DNA from: a bacterium
Lineage (GTDB): Bacteria; Patescibacteriota; Saccharimonadia; Saccharimonadales; JAGQNK01
Assembly (NCBI GenBank): GCA_029557815.1
Contig: JAKQHX010000048.1
Location: 1-39,418 of the forward strand
Direction of reading: 5' to 3'
DNA: 39,418 nucleotides
In this document: in pieces, positions 1-8,180 of the stretch
Numbering within the stretch: the stretch's first letter is position 1
Layout of the letters: each line of letters opens with the position of its first letter
The notes under the pieces: model-generated
Database searches by the model: none
Seen by the model: the letters and a program-made list of their open reading frames with translations, nothing else
What the model was told of the DNA's origin: nothing
Translations under genes and position numbers: made by a program

Positions 1-1
1 G

Positions 2-2146
2 GGCCGGCATATACCGCTGGCCAAGTCATTGCAGGATGACCAGGATCTCAAGCGAGAATACGAGACTAACGAAACCTCCAGGGAAGTGCTTGATCAGGCT
101 GTCAAGCTAGAAGGAACTGTACGTAGCCATGGTGTGCACGCAGCTGGCGTAGTGATTGCACCGGACGACATTGTCAAGTTCGTGCCACTTGAAATGGCAC
201 AAAAGGGTGTAGTTTCGACACAATACCCCATGGGGCCCGTAGAAGAACTTGGCTTGCTCAAGATGGATTTTCTTGGTCTTTCCAACTTGACGATTATCAA
301 AAACGCGCTCCGAATTATCAAGAAGGTGTATGGCAAAGATATAAATATCAACACGATCCCGTTGGATGACAAAAAAACCTATGAACTATTTCAGCGTGGC
401 GATACAACCGGTGTCTTCCAGCTTGAATCAGCTGGCATGAAGCGGTACCTCAAGGATCTCAAGCCAACTGTGTTTGAGGATATCGTCGCGATGGTGGCAC
501 TGTATCGTCCGGGTCCGATGCAATTCATCGATAGTTTTATCAAGCGAAAGCATGGTCATGAACAAATCACATACCTACACCCCGGCTTGGAGAGCTCACT
601 GAAAAGCACCTACGGTATCCTGGTCTACCAAGAGCAGTTTATGCAAATTTCCAAAGAGTGGTGTGGCTTTACCGGAGGACAGGCCGATACGCTGCGTAAA
701 GCGGTAGGTAAGAAAAAGATAGACCTCATGCGAAAGATGAAAATCGAGTTTGTTGAAGGTGCGGTTAAGCATGGTGGCGCAACCGAGGCGCTGGCAGAGA
801 AGTTCTGGGATCAGCTCGAAGAATTTGCCAACTACTGTTTCAACAAGTCCCACGCTGCCTGTTACGGTTTAATCGCCTACCAAACGGCCTACCTGAAAGC
901 TCACTATCCATCTGCCTTTATGGCAGCACTGATGTCGAGTGACTATGACGACATTAATCGTTTGGCGATTGAAATTACGGAATGTAAGCATATGGGCATA
1001 GAAGTATTGCCCCCGGATGTCAATGAGTCATACCTTGAGTTCGCAGTTGTTCCGGAGACTGGCCAGATCCGTTTTGGTATGGCTGCCATAAAGAACGTCG
1101 GTACCGGTGCAGTCGAAGAAATTTTGCGAATACGTGACGCTGAGGGTCGGTTCGAAACGCTGGAAGACTTCTTTAGGAAGACAAATACAAGAGTAGTTAA
1201 TCGTAAGGCGATTGAGAGCCTCATCAAGTCAGGTGCTTTTGACCGTTTCGGCGAAAGAAGCTACCTGCTTCATAATCTGGACGTCTTGTTAGCCTTTGCT
1301 TCGCGCTTGCAGAAAGAACTAGCCAGTGGCCAGACAGACCTGTTCGGTAATATCGTCGAAGATGAATCGGTTTCTATTAGGGTTGAGCTGACGCTTGATA
1401 AGCCGGTTACCGTGTATACGTCACATGAACAACTTGTGTGGGAGCGAGAGTTGCTGGGCTTGTATTTGAGCCGACACCCTCTCGAAGCGTTCGAAACATT
1501 TCTTATTGAGCATACGATTCCGCTCAATACGCTAAAGGCTGAACACGACGGCAAAGCCGTGACCGTTGGCGGAGCCATCCAGGAGTTTCGTGAAATCACG
1601 ACCAAAAACGGCCAGAAGATGGCATTTGTAAAGATAGAAGATCAGTTTAATGAGGCCGAGCTCATTCTTTTTCCGAGCATGTACCAACAGACGTTGGGAA
1701 TATGGGAGCGTGACAAGGTGGTTCTCGTAAAAGGTAAGGTTAATGTCCGTGATCGTGAGGGCAATATCACGAACGAGATGAAGATTCTTGTTGATGACGC
1801 CCGTGAAATAACCCCCGAGCAAGCCACAGCCTACCAGGCAACTGGCAAGAAGCCAAAGACGCCCAAAAAAGCCAAAAGAACCGTTGCGGCGGCCGTAGCG
1901 GTGAAGCCGGTAAGTACGACGCCGCCTCGGGTTTATATCCGTATAGAAAAAAGCGACGACCACCAAACGCTTACAAGCCTACGGGCGGTCATCGATGCTA
2001 GCAAAGGCGAAACGGAAGTCGTGCTTGTAGTCGGTCCTGCGGCAACAAAACAGATTATCCGACTACCTATGAGGATTAGCTCAGACCCCGAAAGCTTGAC
2101 TCGCTTTGAAGAGCTGGTAGGGGCTGGAAATGTCAAATTCCACTAA
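2..2146 (+). CDS. dnaE: DNA polymerase III alpha subunit, C-terminal part (5' end outside window)
   Basis: This is the replicative DNA polymerase III alpha subunit. The frame is open to the left edge, so the PHP domain and the first two catalytic aspartates lie outside the window. Visible parts include the palm and fingers, with LLKMDFLGL (positions about 257-283) holding the third catalytic Asp (Asp555 in E. coli). These are followed by YRPGPM, a tandem helix-hairpin-helix region, and an OB-fold (about 1560-1800) beginning VTVGGAIQEFREI. The tail has a Lys/Pro/Ala-rich linker and a C-terminal domain ending near VKFH. The family usually has about 1100-1200 residues, so roughly 40% is missing. 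It is convergent with the CAP-domain gene, with a 54-bp gap. Family assignment is secure. Confidence 0.97.
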   Translation, partial: GRHIPLAKSLQDDQDLKREYETNETSREVLDQAVKLEGTVRSHGVHAAGVVIAPDDIVKFVPLEMAQKGVVSTQYPMGPVEELGLLKMDFLGLSNLTIIKNALRIIKKVYGKDININTIPLDDKKTYELFQRGDTTGVFQLESAGMKRYLKDLKPTVFEDIVAMVALYRPGPMQFIDSFIKRKHGHEQITYLHPGLESSLKSTYGILVYQEQFMQISKEWCGFTGGQADTLRKAVGKKKIDLMRKMKIEFVEGAVKHGGATEALAEKFWDQLEEFANYCFNKSHAACYGLIAYQTAYLKAHYPSAFMAALMSSDYDDINRLAIEITECKHMGIEVLPPDVNESYLEFAVVPETGQIRFGMAAIKNVGTGAVEEILRIRDAEGRFETLEDFFRKTNTRVVNRKAIESLIKSGAFDRFGERSYLLHNLDVLLAFASRLQKELASGQTDLFGNIVEDESVSIRVELTLDKPVTVYTSHEQLVWERELLGLYLSRHPLEAFETFLIEHTIPLNTLKAEHDGKAVTVGGAIQEFREITTKNGQKMAFVKIEDQFNEAELILFPSMYQQTLGIWERDKVVLVKGKVNVRDREGNITNEMKILVDDAREITPEQATAYQATGKKPKTPKKAKRTVAAAVAVKPVSTTPPRVYIRIEKSDDHQTLTSLRAVIDASKGETEVVLVVGPAATKQIIRLPMRISSDPESLTRFEELVGAGNVKFH

Positions 2147-2200
2147 CATAGCCACCCTATAATAGTCGGCTTTGGTTTTTGTGGCTTGGTGACGTGACTA

Positions 2201-3250
2201 CTAAAGGATCGTACCAACAGTTCTGGAAAGAACGGTGCCAAGAATGGCTAATCCAAGCAGCGTGCTTTCAAGCAGAGGGTGATGGAGCACGAAGCGTTCT
2301 GTATTATGGATAAGGTCATGTAGAAGATGCCGTGCCTTGAGGCTATGATGGAGCAGCAGTGCAATCAGGGCGAACCCTGTCACTATGACGGCGGCGCCGA
2401 GAGCCCATGGTGCTCGACCTTTCGTAAGCGTTTGTGCCTTGGCTATGTCTTGAGAGACCGGCGCAGCTGCCGCAACCGGCTGCTCAGTAGTGACGGGCGT
2501 TGGTTTCCGTACGGGTTCCTTCTTGGCGGCTTCTTGTTTAGTTTTTTTGCTTGTTTCTATGGTCGCGGCCGGGGCTACCGGTTCGGGTGTGGCTGCAGGT
2601 TGCGTGGTCGGAGCAGTGCTTGCTGGTGAGGGCGTCGGTGTAGCGGCGAGCACTTGCGGTTGGCCATACATGGCTACAACGACAGTCTGCTGACCATCAC
2701 CGTTGAAGTTTGGGCTATTCGCAAAACCAAATCCAACCTCATTAAATGCACTATCAAGTAAGTTGGCTTTATGCGTGGGGCTGTTCATCCAGCCAGCGAC
2801 AGCATCAGAGCTGGTAGCAAACCCATACGCTAAATTTTCGCCTGCTTTGTTATAGCTATAGCCTGCGTTTTGTATAAACACCCAGGGCTCCTGACCGTCA
2901 GGCGTGGTATGGGACCAGTAATTGTTCGCAACCATATGATTGGCTTTTGCTTGGGCTGCGCTTGAAAGCTGGGCATTGAGCGAGAGTGCGGCCTTGCCGT
3001 TGTTGGTGCGCTGTGAGTTGGTGGCCGACAGCAGGCTGCCGGAACTCATGCTCGTGGCATATGCGAGGGTGTTGCCAGCCGGTCGCCAGAAGCTCAGAAA
3101 GATACTGGCGATTATAGAGATAAGCAGCGGCAAGTAAGGGGCGTAGACTTTGACATACTGGCCGCTTTTCTTGTGGTGCCTTCCATGTCTTTTGGTGTGG
3201 TTCTTGGTGTGTGTTCTCGGCGTCCGAGTGGTTTTTGTGGTTTTTGGCAT
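2201..3250 (-). CDS. CAP/SCP-domain membrane protein
   Basis: A surface-exposed CAP (SCP/PR1, YkwD-like) protein of unknown role. The chosen start is the ATG at 3250, giving about 349 residues; a TTG 12 codons upstream is also in frame but less likely. From the N-terminus it has a very basic His/Lys/Thr-rich stretch of about 32 residues, a transmembrane segment (PLLISIIASIFLSFW), a CAP domain of about 120 residues with NYWSHTTPDG, AGENLAYGF and W-N-SPTHKANLL, a Pro/Ala/Thr-rich linker of about 80 residues, and two more hydrophobic helices at the C-terminus. The C-terminal helices are unusual for this family, which normally ends after the CAP domain. It lies 75 bp downstream of the SpoU methyltransferase on the same strand but has its own possible promoter. 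Confidence 0.85.
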   Translation of the reverse strand: MPKTTKTTRTPRTHTKNHTKRHGRHHKKSGQYVKVYAPYLPLLISIIASIFLSFWRPAGNTLAYATSMSSGSLLSATNSQRTNNGKAALSLNAQLSSAAQAKANHMVANNYWSHTTPDGQEPWVFIQNAGYSYNKAGENLAYGFATSSDAVAGWMNSPTHKANLLDSAFNEVGFGFANSPNFNGDGQQTVVVAMYGQPQVLAATPTPSPASTAPTTQPAATPEPVAPAATIETSKKTKQEAAKKEPVRKPTPVTTEQPVAAAAPVSQDIAKAQTLTKGRAPWALGAAVIVTGFALIALLLHHSLKARHLLHDLIHNTERFVLHHPLLESTLLGLAILGTVLSRTVGTIL

Positions 3251-3274
3251 GTTTGTGGTACTTACTTTGTGCTT

Positions 3275-3303
3275 ATGATAAAACAAAACAAGTGTTCACA
3301 CAA
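3275..3303 (-). promoter_or_regulatory. Candidate promoter of the CAP-domain gene
   Basis: On the minus strand, TTGTGT and TATCAT are separated by exactly 17 bp. The -10 matches 5 of 6 consensus bases and the -35 only 3 of 6. The predicted start would leave a leader of about 17 nt before the ATG at 3250, without a Shine-Dalgarno sequence. Confidence 0.35.
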
Positions 3304-3325
3304 CCCCTATGTGGTAACCTTATTT

Positions 3326-3820
3326 TTAGGGAAACACGCAGTGGTACAATGCCATAGCCGCGGCTTGGGTGACATTGAATGATTCTTTTTGTCCAAACAT
3401 GGGTATTTCGATACTTCCGTCACAGGCTGCAATAACTTCCGGCTCTACGCCTTCGACTTCGCGGCCAACGACGAGGGCAAGTCTTTCTGGTGGGCTAAAG
3501 CCAGGCAACTTGATTGCGTCCGGGGCTTGCTCGACGGCAAATATATGAAAACCGTCGAGTCGTAGGCTTTTGATAGCCTGAGTGACGTCCTCTTCATATG
3601 ACCATGCGACCATATTTTCGGCTCCGAGGGCTGTTTTGGAAATCTGTCGATGGATCTTGCGGGCTTCATGGGGTAGACGGGTGTCGTTGCCTGTGTGCGG
3701 ATAAGGTGTGTACCCTGATAAGATGACTTTTGTTATACCAAGCCCCTCAGCAGTGCGTAGTAACGAACCCACATTGTGGCAGCTGCGCAGGTTATGCGCG
3801 ATTAGCATGATTTGTCTCAT
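3326..3820 (-). CDS. SpoU/TrmH-family RNA 2'-O-methyltransferase
   Basis: A 164-residue SPOUT (SpoU/TrmH) methyltransferase, predicted to add a methyl group from S-adenosylmethionine to a ribose in tRNA or rRNA. All three family motifs are present: motif 1 NLRSCHNVGSLLRTAEGLG near residues 10-28, motif 2 LALVVGREVEGVEPE, and motif 3 IPMFGQKESFNVTQAAAMAL near the C-terminus, which forms the trefoil knot. The length fits a minimal catalytic domain without the N-terminal RNA-binding extension found in RlmB, so the target cannot be named. It is divergent from the PilB-type ATPase gene. A -10 element lies six bases before the ATG, so the mRNA is probably leaderless. Confidence 0.93.
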   Translation of the reverse strand: MRQIMLIAHNLRSCHNVGSLLRTAEGLGITKVILSGYTPYPHTGNDTRLPHEARKIHRQISKTALGAENMVAWSYEEDVTQAIKSLRLDGFHIFAVEQAPDAIKLPGFSPPERLALVVGREVEGVEPEVIAACDGSIEIPMFGQKESFNVTQAAAMALYHCVFP

Positions 3821-3826
3821 CTTTTT

Positions 3827-3835
3827 ATCTTATCA
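3827..3835 (-). promoter_or_regulatory. Extended -10 promoter, leaderless start of SpoU gene
   Basis: On the minus strand TGATAAGAT (TGn plus TAAGAT) ends six bases before the ATG at 3820. Transcription would therefore begin at or next to the A of the start codon. Confidence 0.55.
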
Positions 3836-3843
3836 AAACACGG

Positions 3844-3863
3844 TCCTTATGCTTAAATAAGGA
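3844..3863 (+). promoter_or_regulatory. Hairpin covering the ribosome-binding site of the PilB-type gene
   Basis: TCCTTAT and ATAAGGA form a perfect 7-bp inverted repeat with a 6-nt loop. The right arm contains the likely ribosome-binding sequence AAGGA, five bases before the ATG at 3868. If transcribed, the stem would hide that site. Confidence 0.4.
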
Positions 3864-3867
3864 AGAT

Positions 3868-5469
3868 ATGAGTCAAGATGCACGCCGCGACGAGGAGCTG
3901 AATACTCAACGACGCGCCCAGATACTGGGACTAAACTACATCGATACCTCTCAGATTGGTGAGAAAGTCCTCTACAAGGAACTTTTGGATACGCAAGAGT
4001 TATATAGTATGCGGGTAATCCCGCTACGGGCTGATGAGCACAATATTACATTCGGGGTGACTAATACGACCTCGCAGACCACTATGGAAGCGTTGCGGCA
4101 CCGTTTCCTGGACCAGCGCATTGCCTTCGGGCTTATTTCGGATATCGGTTTTCGGGAGTATATGAAGCTGTATGATCCGCCGAAGACCGTAGAGTATAAG
4201 GATATTTCTATCAACGAAGCGGGTCGCGAAGATCTTATAACGGCCGTATCTAACACCCTGGAACAAGTCCGTGCGGATGATATGTTGGCGTATTTGGTGC
4301 AACAAGCGCACAAGCTGAATGCCTCGGACATCCATATGGAGACGCAAAAGGATCATGTACGGGTACGATTTCGTATCGATGGCGTATTGCATCCGATTGC
4401 ACGAATCAGCATCGAAAAGTATCGTATTCTCATTTCGGCAATCGCCAGCGCGGGTAATGTCTCGACCGCTTCAGAGGAGGCACAGCAGGGTCATATAGCT
4501 CAGCGTCTGCGTATGGCGGACGGTGCGGAAGTAGACATCAACTTACGTTTGGAAACGGTCCCGACCATTACCGGTATGGATGTTGTGATGCGTCTGTTCA
4601 ACCTGAACCAGGAAATGTATCAGTTGGACAAGCTCGGTCTGTCGGAGCAAGAGCGGACAGTCGTAGACGGTATCGTTTCAAAACCGAACGGACTTGTGTT
4701 GGTGGTGGGACCGACCGGTTCCGGCAAGACGACTACGCTGTACTCAATGCTTAATACGCTTAACACCGAAGAACACAAGGTCATTACCATCGAAGACCCT
4801 GTAGAGTATCAGTTCGAAGGTATCACGCAAATATCAGTCGCAACTAAAACCTCCCAGGATATCAGTTTCGCGGAAAAGCTTCGTGCGGTCCTGCGTCTGG
4901 ACCCAGATATCGTCATGGTAGGAGAAATCAGAGATATGGATACGGCCAAGACGGCGTTACAGGCGGCGTTGACTGGCCACCTGGTGCTGTCAACGTTTCA
5001 TGCCGGTTCGTCCGCAGCGGCATTGACCCGCATGGCGGATATCATTGGGCAGAATCCTCTATTTGTGTCAGCGATACGGCTTGTTATGGCGCAGCGTTTG
5101 GTGCGGCGCCTGGATGATGACAGCAAACAGCCATACACCCCTGATGAAGTAACACTTCAGAAAATTCAGGAAATTATTGATGGGCTGCCCGAAGGGGTAG
5201 AAAAGCCGGACCTTTCGAACCTTCAGCTGTATGAACCGGGTTCATCCGAAGAGAATCCATATGGCTACAAAGGCCAGCTAGCACTACGTGAACAATTCAT
5301 GATGGAAGGTGAGGTCATCAAAGTCTTGAGCAATAACCAAAACCCCACCGCACAGGAAATTGAAGAAGCAGCTATACGAAGCGGCATGCGCACGATGCTT
5401 CAGGACGGCATCCTGAAGGTCATCGCCGGTGAAACGACACTGCAAGAAATCTATCGCGTCTTGGGTTAG
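3868..5469 (+). CDS. pilB: Type IV pilus assembly / type II secretion ATPase (PilB/GspE family)
   Basis: A 533-residue secretion ATPase that would power pilus extension or pseudopilus assembly from the cytoplasmic face of the membrane. The N-terminal part (residues 1-110) resembles the GspE N-terminal domain. The ATPase core has Walker A GPTGSGKTT (281-289), the Asp box ITIEDPVEY (about 307-315), Walker B DPDIVMVGEIRD (345-356) and the His box TGHLVLSTFHAG (369-380). The region between about 415 and 470, where many PilB/GspE proteins carry a four-cysteine zinc motif, has no cysteine. No pilin, PilC or PilT gene is adjacent. Its stop codon interlocks with that of malic enzyme (TTAG, 5466-5469). 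PilB is preferred over GspE because CPR bacteria commonly encode type IV pili, but the two cannot be separated from sequence alone. Confidence 0.9.
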   Translation: MSQDARRDEELNTQRRAQILGLNYIDTSQIGEKVLYKELLDTQELYSMRVIPLRADEHNITFGVTNTTSQTTMEALRHRFLDQRIAFGLISDIGFREYMKLYDPPKTVEYKDISINEAGREDLITAVSNTLEQVRADDMLAYLVQQAHKLNASDIHMETQKDHVRVRFRIDGVLHPIARISIEKYRILISAIASAGNVSTASEEAQQGHIAQRLRMADGAEVDINLRLETVPTITGMDVVMRLFNLNQEMYQLDKLGLSEQERTVVDGIVSKPNGLVLVVGPTGSGKTTTLYSMLNTLNTEEHKVITIEDPVEYQFEGITQISVATKTSQDISFAEKLRAVLRLDPDIVMVGEIRDMDTAKTALQAALTGHLVLSTFHAGSSAAALTRMADIIGQNPLFVSAIRLVMAQRLVRRLDDDSKQPYTPDEVTLQKIQEIIDGLPEGVEKPDLSNLQLYEPGSSEENPYGYKGQLALREQFMMEGEVIKVLSNNQNPTAQEIEEAAIRSGMRTMLQDGILKVIAGETTLQEIYRVLG

Positions 5470-6599
5470 ACGATGACTTTTGCGATTTCAGGAACGAGAC
5501 GTTCGTCGAGGTTGCTTGGGATGATTTCATCTGCTGTTGGGTTCTCTACTAGGCTTGCGATGACTTCCGCGGCCTTGATTTTATGCTCATCGGTAATCTT
5601 GCTCACGCGGTTATCGAGGGCGCCGCGGAAAATGCCAGGGAAAGCCAAGGAGTTATTGACTTGATTCGGGAAGTCGCTGCGGCCAGTGGCCACAATGACA
5701 GCCCCAGCGGCTTTTGCGACGTCTGGCATGATTTCCGGTATCGGGTTGGCCATAGCGAAGATGATGGCATGTTTATCCATGGACTTGACCATCTCGCTTG
5801 TCAACAGTCCTGCTTTTGACACGCCGATAAATACATCCGCGCCCTGCATTATGTCTTCCAGGGTGCCGTCAATGCCTGACAAATTTGTGTATTCCAGCAG
5901 CTTCTTTTTTTCATCGTTTAAATCTTTGCGGTTGGCGCTGATAACCCCTTGGCTGTCTACGGCAAAAATCCGTGGCTTGGCGTACAGGTGTAGCAGTTTT
6001 ATGATGGCTGTACCGGCTGCCCCGGCTCCGGTAACGACAATTTTTGCATCTGAAAGGTTCCGGCCAGTGACCTTCATGGCGTTAATGAGTCCGGCAAGGA
6101 CGACTATAGCGGTACCGTGCTGATCATCATGAAACACTGGTATATCGAGTGAGGCTTTGAGACGCTCTTCGACCTCGAAGCAGAGCGGCGCGGCAATGTC
6201 TTCCAGGTTAATGCCACCGTATGTTGGGGCGATAGCCTTGACGCTGGCCACGATTTCGTCGGCAGTATGAACGTCCAGTACGACTGGTACGGCGTCAATG
6301 TTGGCAAAATGCTTGAACAGCATGGCTTTGCCTTCCATGACGGGCAAAGCACCTTGAGGGCCGATATTACCGAGGCCTAAAACAGCCGACCCGTCCGAGA
6401 CGACGGCTACAGAATTATTGGTCCACGTATAGTCGCGTGTTTCGTCGGGATGACTCGCTACATAGCTCGAAACGGCGCCCACACCAGGTGTGTAGTACGT
6501 GCTGAGTTTGTCCTTTGAATCCAAGACGTCTTTTAATGAGACGCTGATCTTGCCTTTTAGTTCTTTGTGCTTGCGCAGTGCTTCTTCTGAATAGTCCAT
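5466..6599 (-). CDS. Malic enzyme (NAD(P)-dependent, decarboxylating)
   Basis: A 377-residue bacterial malic enzyme converting malate to pyruvate and CO2 with reduction of NAD or NADP. Visible motifs are STYYTPGVGAVS (33-44, catalytic Tyr region), GNIGPQGALPVMEGKA, NLEDIAAPLCFEVE with metal-ligand acids, PVFHDDQHGTAIVVLAGL, the nucleotide-binding VVTGAGAAGTAI, and ATGRSDFPNQVNNSLAFPG. The length suits the small bacterial form without a phosphotransacetylase domain. I cannot decide cofactor preference. In a fermentative, reduced genome this would be a source of pyruvate and reducing power. It is convergent with the pilus ATPase gene. The start at 6599 is supported by a -10 element seven bases upstream. 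Confidence 0.94.
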   Translation of the reverse strand: MDYSEEALRKHKELKGKISVSLKDVLDSKDKLSTYYTPGVGAVSSYVASHPDETRDYTWTNNSVAVVSDGSAVLGLGNIGPQGALPVMEGKAMLFKHFANIDAVPVVLDVHTADEIVASVKAIAPTYGGINLEDIAAPLCFEVEERLKASLDIPVFHDDQHGTAIVVLAGLINAMKVTGRNLSDAKIVVTGAGAAGTAIIKLLHLYAKPRIFAVDSQGVISANRKDLNDEKKKLLEYTNLSGIDGTLEDIMQGADVFIGVSKAGLLTSEMVKSMDKHAIIFAMANPIPEIMPDVAKAAGAVIVATGRSDFPNQVNNSLAFPGIFRGALDNRVSKITDEHKIKAAEVIASLVENPTADEIIPSNLDERLVPEIAKVIV

Positions 6600-6606
6600 A
6601 CATGAT

Positions 6607-6612
6607 ATTGTA
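6607..6612 (-). promoter_or_regulatory. -10 element of malic enzyme, probable leaderless start
   Basis: TACAAT on the minus strand lies seven bases before the ATG at 6599. There is no Shine-Dalgarno sequence in between. Confidence 0.45.
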
Positions 6613-6656
6613 ATGCTTTCCCACCATATTAGGCTATTTCATTCTCACAACAGATG

Positions 6657-6665
6657 TGGTATAGT
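6657..6665 (+). promoter_or_regulatory. Extended -10 promoter of rplS
   Basis: TGGTATAGT (TGn plus a 5/6 -10 match) gives a predicted start near 6672 and a leader of about 30 nt. That leader contains AAGG about ten bases before the rplS ATG at 6703. Confidence 0.5.
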
Positions 6666-6702
6666 TGACCGAAAGGAAATAGTAGTGTAAGGTTATTTGG
6701 TT

Positions 6703-7143
6703 ATGCAATCAGTAATTCAGAAAATCGAAGAGAAATTCAAGAAGCACGATGTCGTTGACGTGCGTTCTGGTGACACGGTCAAAGTGCATCAGAAAATCAA
6801 AGAAGGTAACAAAGAGCGTATCCAGGTTTTCCAGGGGCTTGTTATTCGTGTCGATCGCAAAGGTAGCCACACGTCCCGTATTGTCGTCCGCAAAATTGCG
6901 AGTGGCGTCGGTGTTGAAAAGAGCTTCCTGCTTCACAGCCCACTTGTCGAAAAGGTTGAAGTTACCAAACGCAGCAAGGTTCGACGCAACTATCTGACGT
7001 ATATGCGTGAACGTACCGGCAAGTCAGCTCGTCTCTCAAGCGTTGATTTTGACCGTAACGAGGTAAACACTGTCAAAGAAGCACCGGTTGCAGCCAAAGC
7101 AGAAGAGCCGGAGGCCGAGCAAACTGAAGCAACCAAGGAATAA
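6703..7143 (+). CDS. rplS: 50S ribosomal protein L19
   Basis: Ribosomal protein L19, located at the interface of the two ribosomal subunits. The ATG at 6703 is preferred over an in-frame TTG two codons earlier. The product, starting MQSVIQKIEEKF, has 146 residues. The conserved core includes GDTVKVHQKIKEGNKERIQ, FQGLVI and the C-terminal motif VRRNYLTYMRERTGKSARL. L19 is normally about 115 residues. The extra 30 or so at the C-terminus are rich in Ala and Glu and resemble the acidic tails on other proteins of this genome such as RpoB. It has its own promoter and a strong terminator directly downstream, so it is monocistronic. Confidence 0.97.
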   Translation: MQSVIQKIEEKFKKHDVVDVRSGDTVKVHQKIKEGNKERIQVFQGLVIRVDRKGSHTSRIVVRKIASGVGVEKSFLLHSPLVEKVEVTKRSKVRRNYLTYMRERTGKSARLSSVDFDRNEVNTVKEAPVAAKAEEPEAEQTEATKE

Positions 7144-7163
7144 TCATTCTAGGCAACTAGCAT

Positions 7164-7192
7164 AAACCGTCCGAAATTCGGACGGTTTTGTT
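7164..7192 (+). terminator. Rho-independent terminator after rplS
   Basis: A perfect stem pairs AACCGTCCGAA with TTCGGACGGTT around a one-base centre and is followed by TTTTGTT. The -10 of rnhB begins at its end. Confidence 0.85.
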
Positions 7193-7197
7193 ATTAT
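7192..7197 (+). promoter_or_regulatory. -10 element of rnhB, probable leaderless start
   Basis: TATTAT lies six bases before the rnhB ATG at 7204 and is embedded in the T-rich end of the rplS terminator. No Shine-Dalgarno sequence is present. Confidence 0.4.
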
Positions 7198-7203
7198 GTA
7201 CGT

Positions 7204-7758
7204 ATGATCGGGATAGACGAGGTTGGTAGAGGCTGCTGGGCAGGCCCGTTATTGGTGGTTGCTGCCCGGCAGGTCTCTGCGTTGCCGGACGGACTGAGAG
7301 ATTCCAAAGCGCTTAGCAAGACGAGGCGAGAATCACTCTACGATGACATACAGACATCATGCGAGCTTGGTGAGGGTTGGGTGCAGCCGGAAGAGATAGA
7401 TGAGCATGGATTGGCAACGGCAATGAAAATCGGTGTGAGCCGGGCACTTATGCAGCTTGGAGCTCTCTTTGAGGAAGAGATAGTCATGGATGGCAACGTC
7501 AACTATTGTCCGGAAGATTTTACAAACATCAGTACTGTCATTAAGGCGGATAGCCTGCATCCCATCGTCAGCGCAGCAAGTATTTATGCCAAAGTGACAC
7601 GCGACAAATATATGGCACGTATCGCACAGTTCCATCCGTTTTATGGCTTTGAGCAGCATGTTGGTTATGGCACTGAACTACACCGGAGTGCGCTCAAGAT
7701 ACATGGCCCAAGTGCCGTGCATCGCAAAAGCTATAAGCCCGTCCAGGCATTTTTATGA
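7204..7758 (+). CDS. rnhB: Ribonuclease HII
   Basis: RNase HII removes RNA from RNA-DNA hybrids, including single ribonucleotides left in DNA and Okazaki primers. The 184-residue product begins MIGIDEVGRGCWAGPL, with the paired acidic residues Asp5 and Glu6 of the catalytic site. It continues with VMDGNVNY and ADSLHPIVSAASIYAKVTRD, which carry the remaining catalytic acids and the SIxAKVxRD signature. The length is at the short end of the family, because the start sits directly on the catalytic motif. Its TGA stop overlaps the ATG of the next gene (ATGA, 7755-7758), so the two are translationally coupled. Confidence 0.96.
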   Translation: MIGIDEVGRGCWAGPLLVVAARQVSALPDGLRDSKALSKTRRESLYDDIQTSCELGEGWVQPEEIDEHGLATAMKIGVSRALMQLGALFEEEIVMDGNVNYCPEDFTNISTVIKADSLHPIVSAASIYAKVTRDKYMARIAQFHPFYGFEQHVGYGTELHRSALKIHGPSAVHRKSYKPVQAFL

Positions 7759-8090
7759 GGACGAACTACCAGGCAGGACATGATGCCGAGAAGCGGGCAG
7801 CGGTATATCTGGAGAAGCATGGGTTCAAAATCCGAGAACTCAATTGGAAAACGCGGTACTGTGAGATAGACATCGTAGCAGAAAGGGACGGCCGCATCTA
7901 TTTTGTAGAGGTGAAATACCGGCGCAACGCCGCTCACGGTATCGGCCTGGACTATATTACTGCTCGTAAGCTAAGACAAATGCAATTTGCAGCCCAGATG
8001 TGGGTGCAAGCGTATGACTGGCCTGGGGAGTATCAGTTAGTGGCGATTGGAATTGACGGCGAAGAAGTTACCTTTGTTGATGATTTGTAA
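7755..8090 (+). CDS. YraN/UPF0102-family nuclease-like protein
   Basis: A 111-residue member of the YraN (UPF0102) family, which has a Holliday-junction-resolvase-like endonuclease fold. Family features are the N-terminal G-x-x-AEKRAAVYLEKHGF, then N-W and EIDIVAERDGRIYFVEVKYRR, where the Glu/Asp and ExK residues correspond to the PD-(D/E)xK nuclease site. Its role in cells is not well defined; a link to recombination or DNA processing is an inference from the fold. It overlaps rnhB by four bases. An rnhB-yraN pair is a common arrangement in bacteria. Confidence 0.9.
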   Translation: MRTNYQAGHDAEKRAAVYLEKHGFKIRELNWKTRYCEIDIVAERDGRIYFVEVKYRRNAAHGIGLDYITARKLRQMQFAAQMWVQAYDWPGEYQLVAIGIDGEEVTFVDDL

Positions 8091-8151
8091 CCCTGAGGAT
8101 GATTTGCGGTTTTAGAATTGCTGATACACGTGAAGACCGGAGCACAATCCG

Positions 8152-8180
8152 CAGCTCGTACGAGCTGTGTTTATTTATTT
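8152..8180 (+). terminator. Palindromic terminator between yraN and the aminopeptidase gene
   Basis: A perfect 16-bp palindrome, CAGCTCGTACGAGCTG (8152-8167), is followed on the plus strand by TGTTTATTTATTT. It would terminate rnhB-yraN. The T-rich part runs into the 3' end of the convergent aminopeptidase gene. Confidence 0.5.

Noticed and set aside
2151-2185. Terminator hairpin GCCAC...GTGGC between dnaE and the CAP gene
   Set aside because: Only five pairs with a 25-base loop and no T-run after the right arm.
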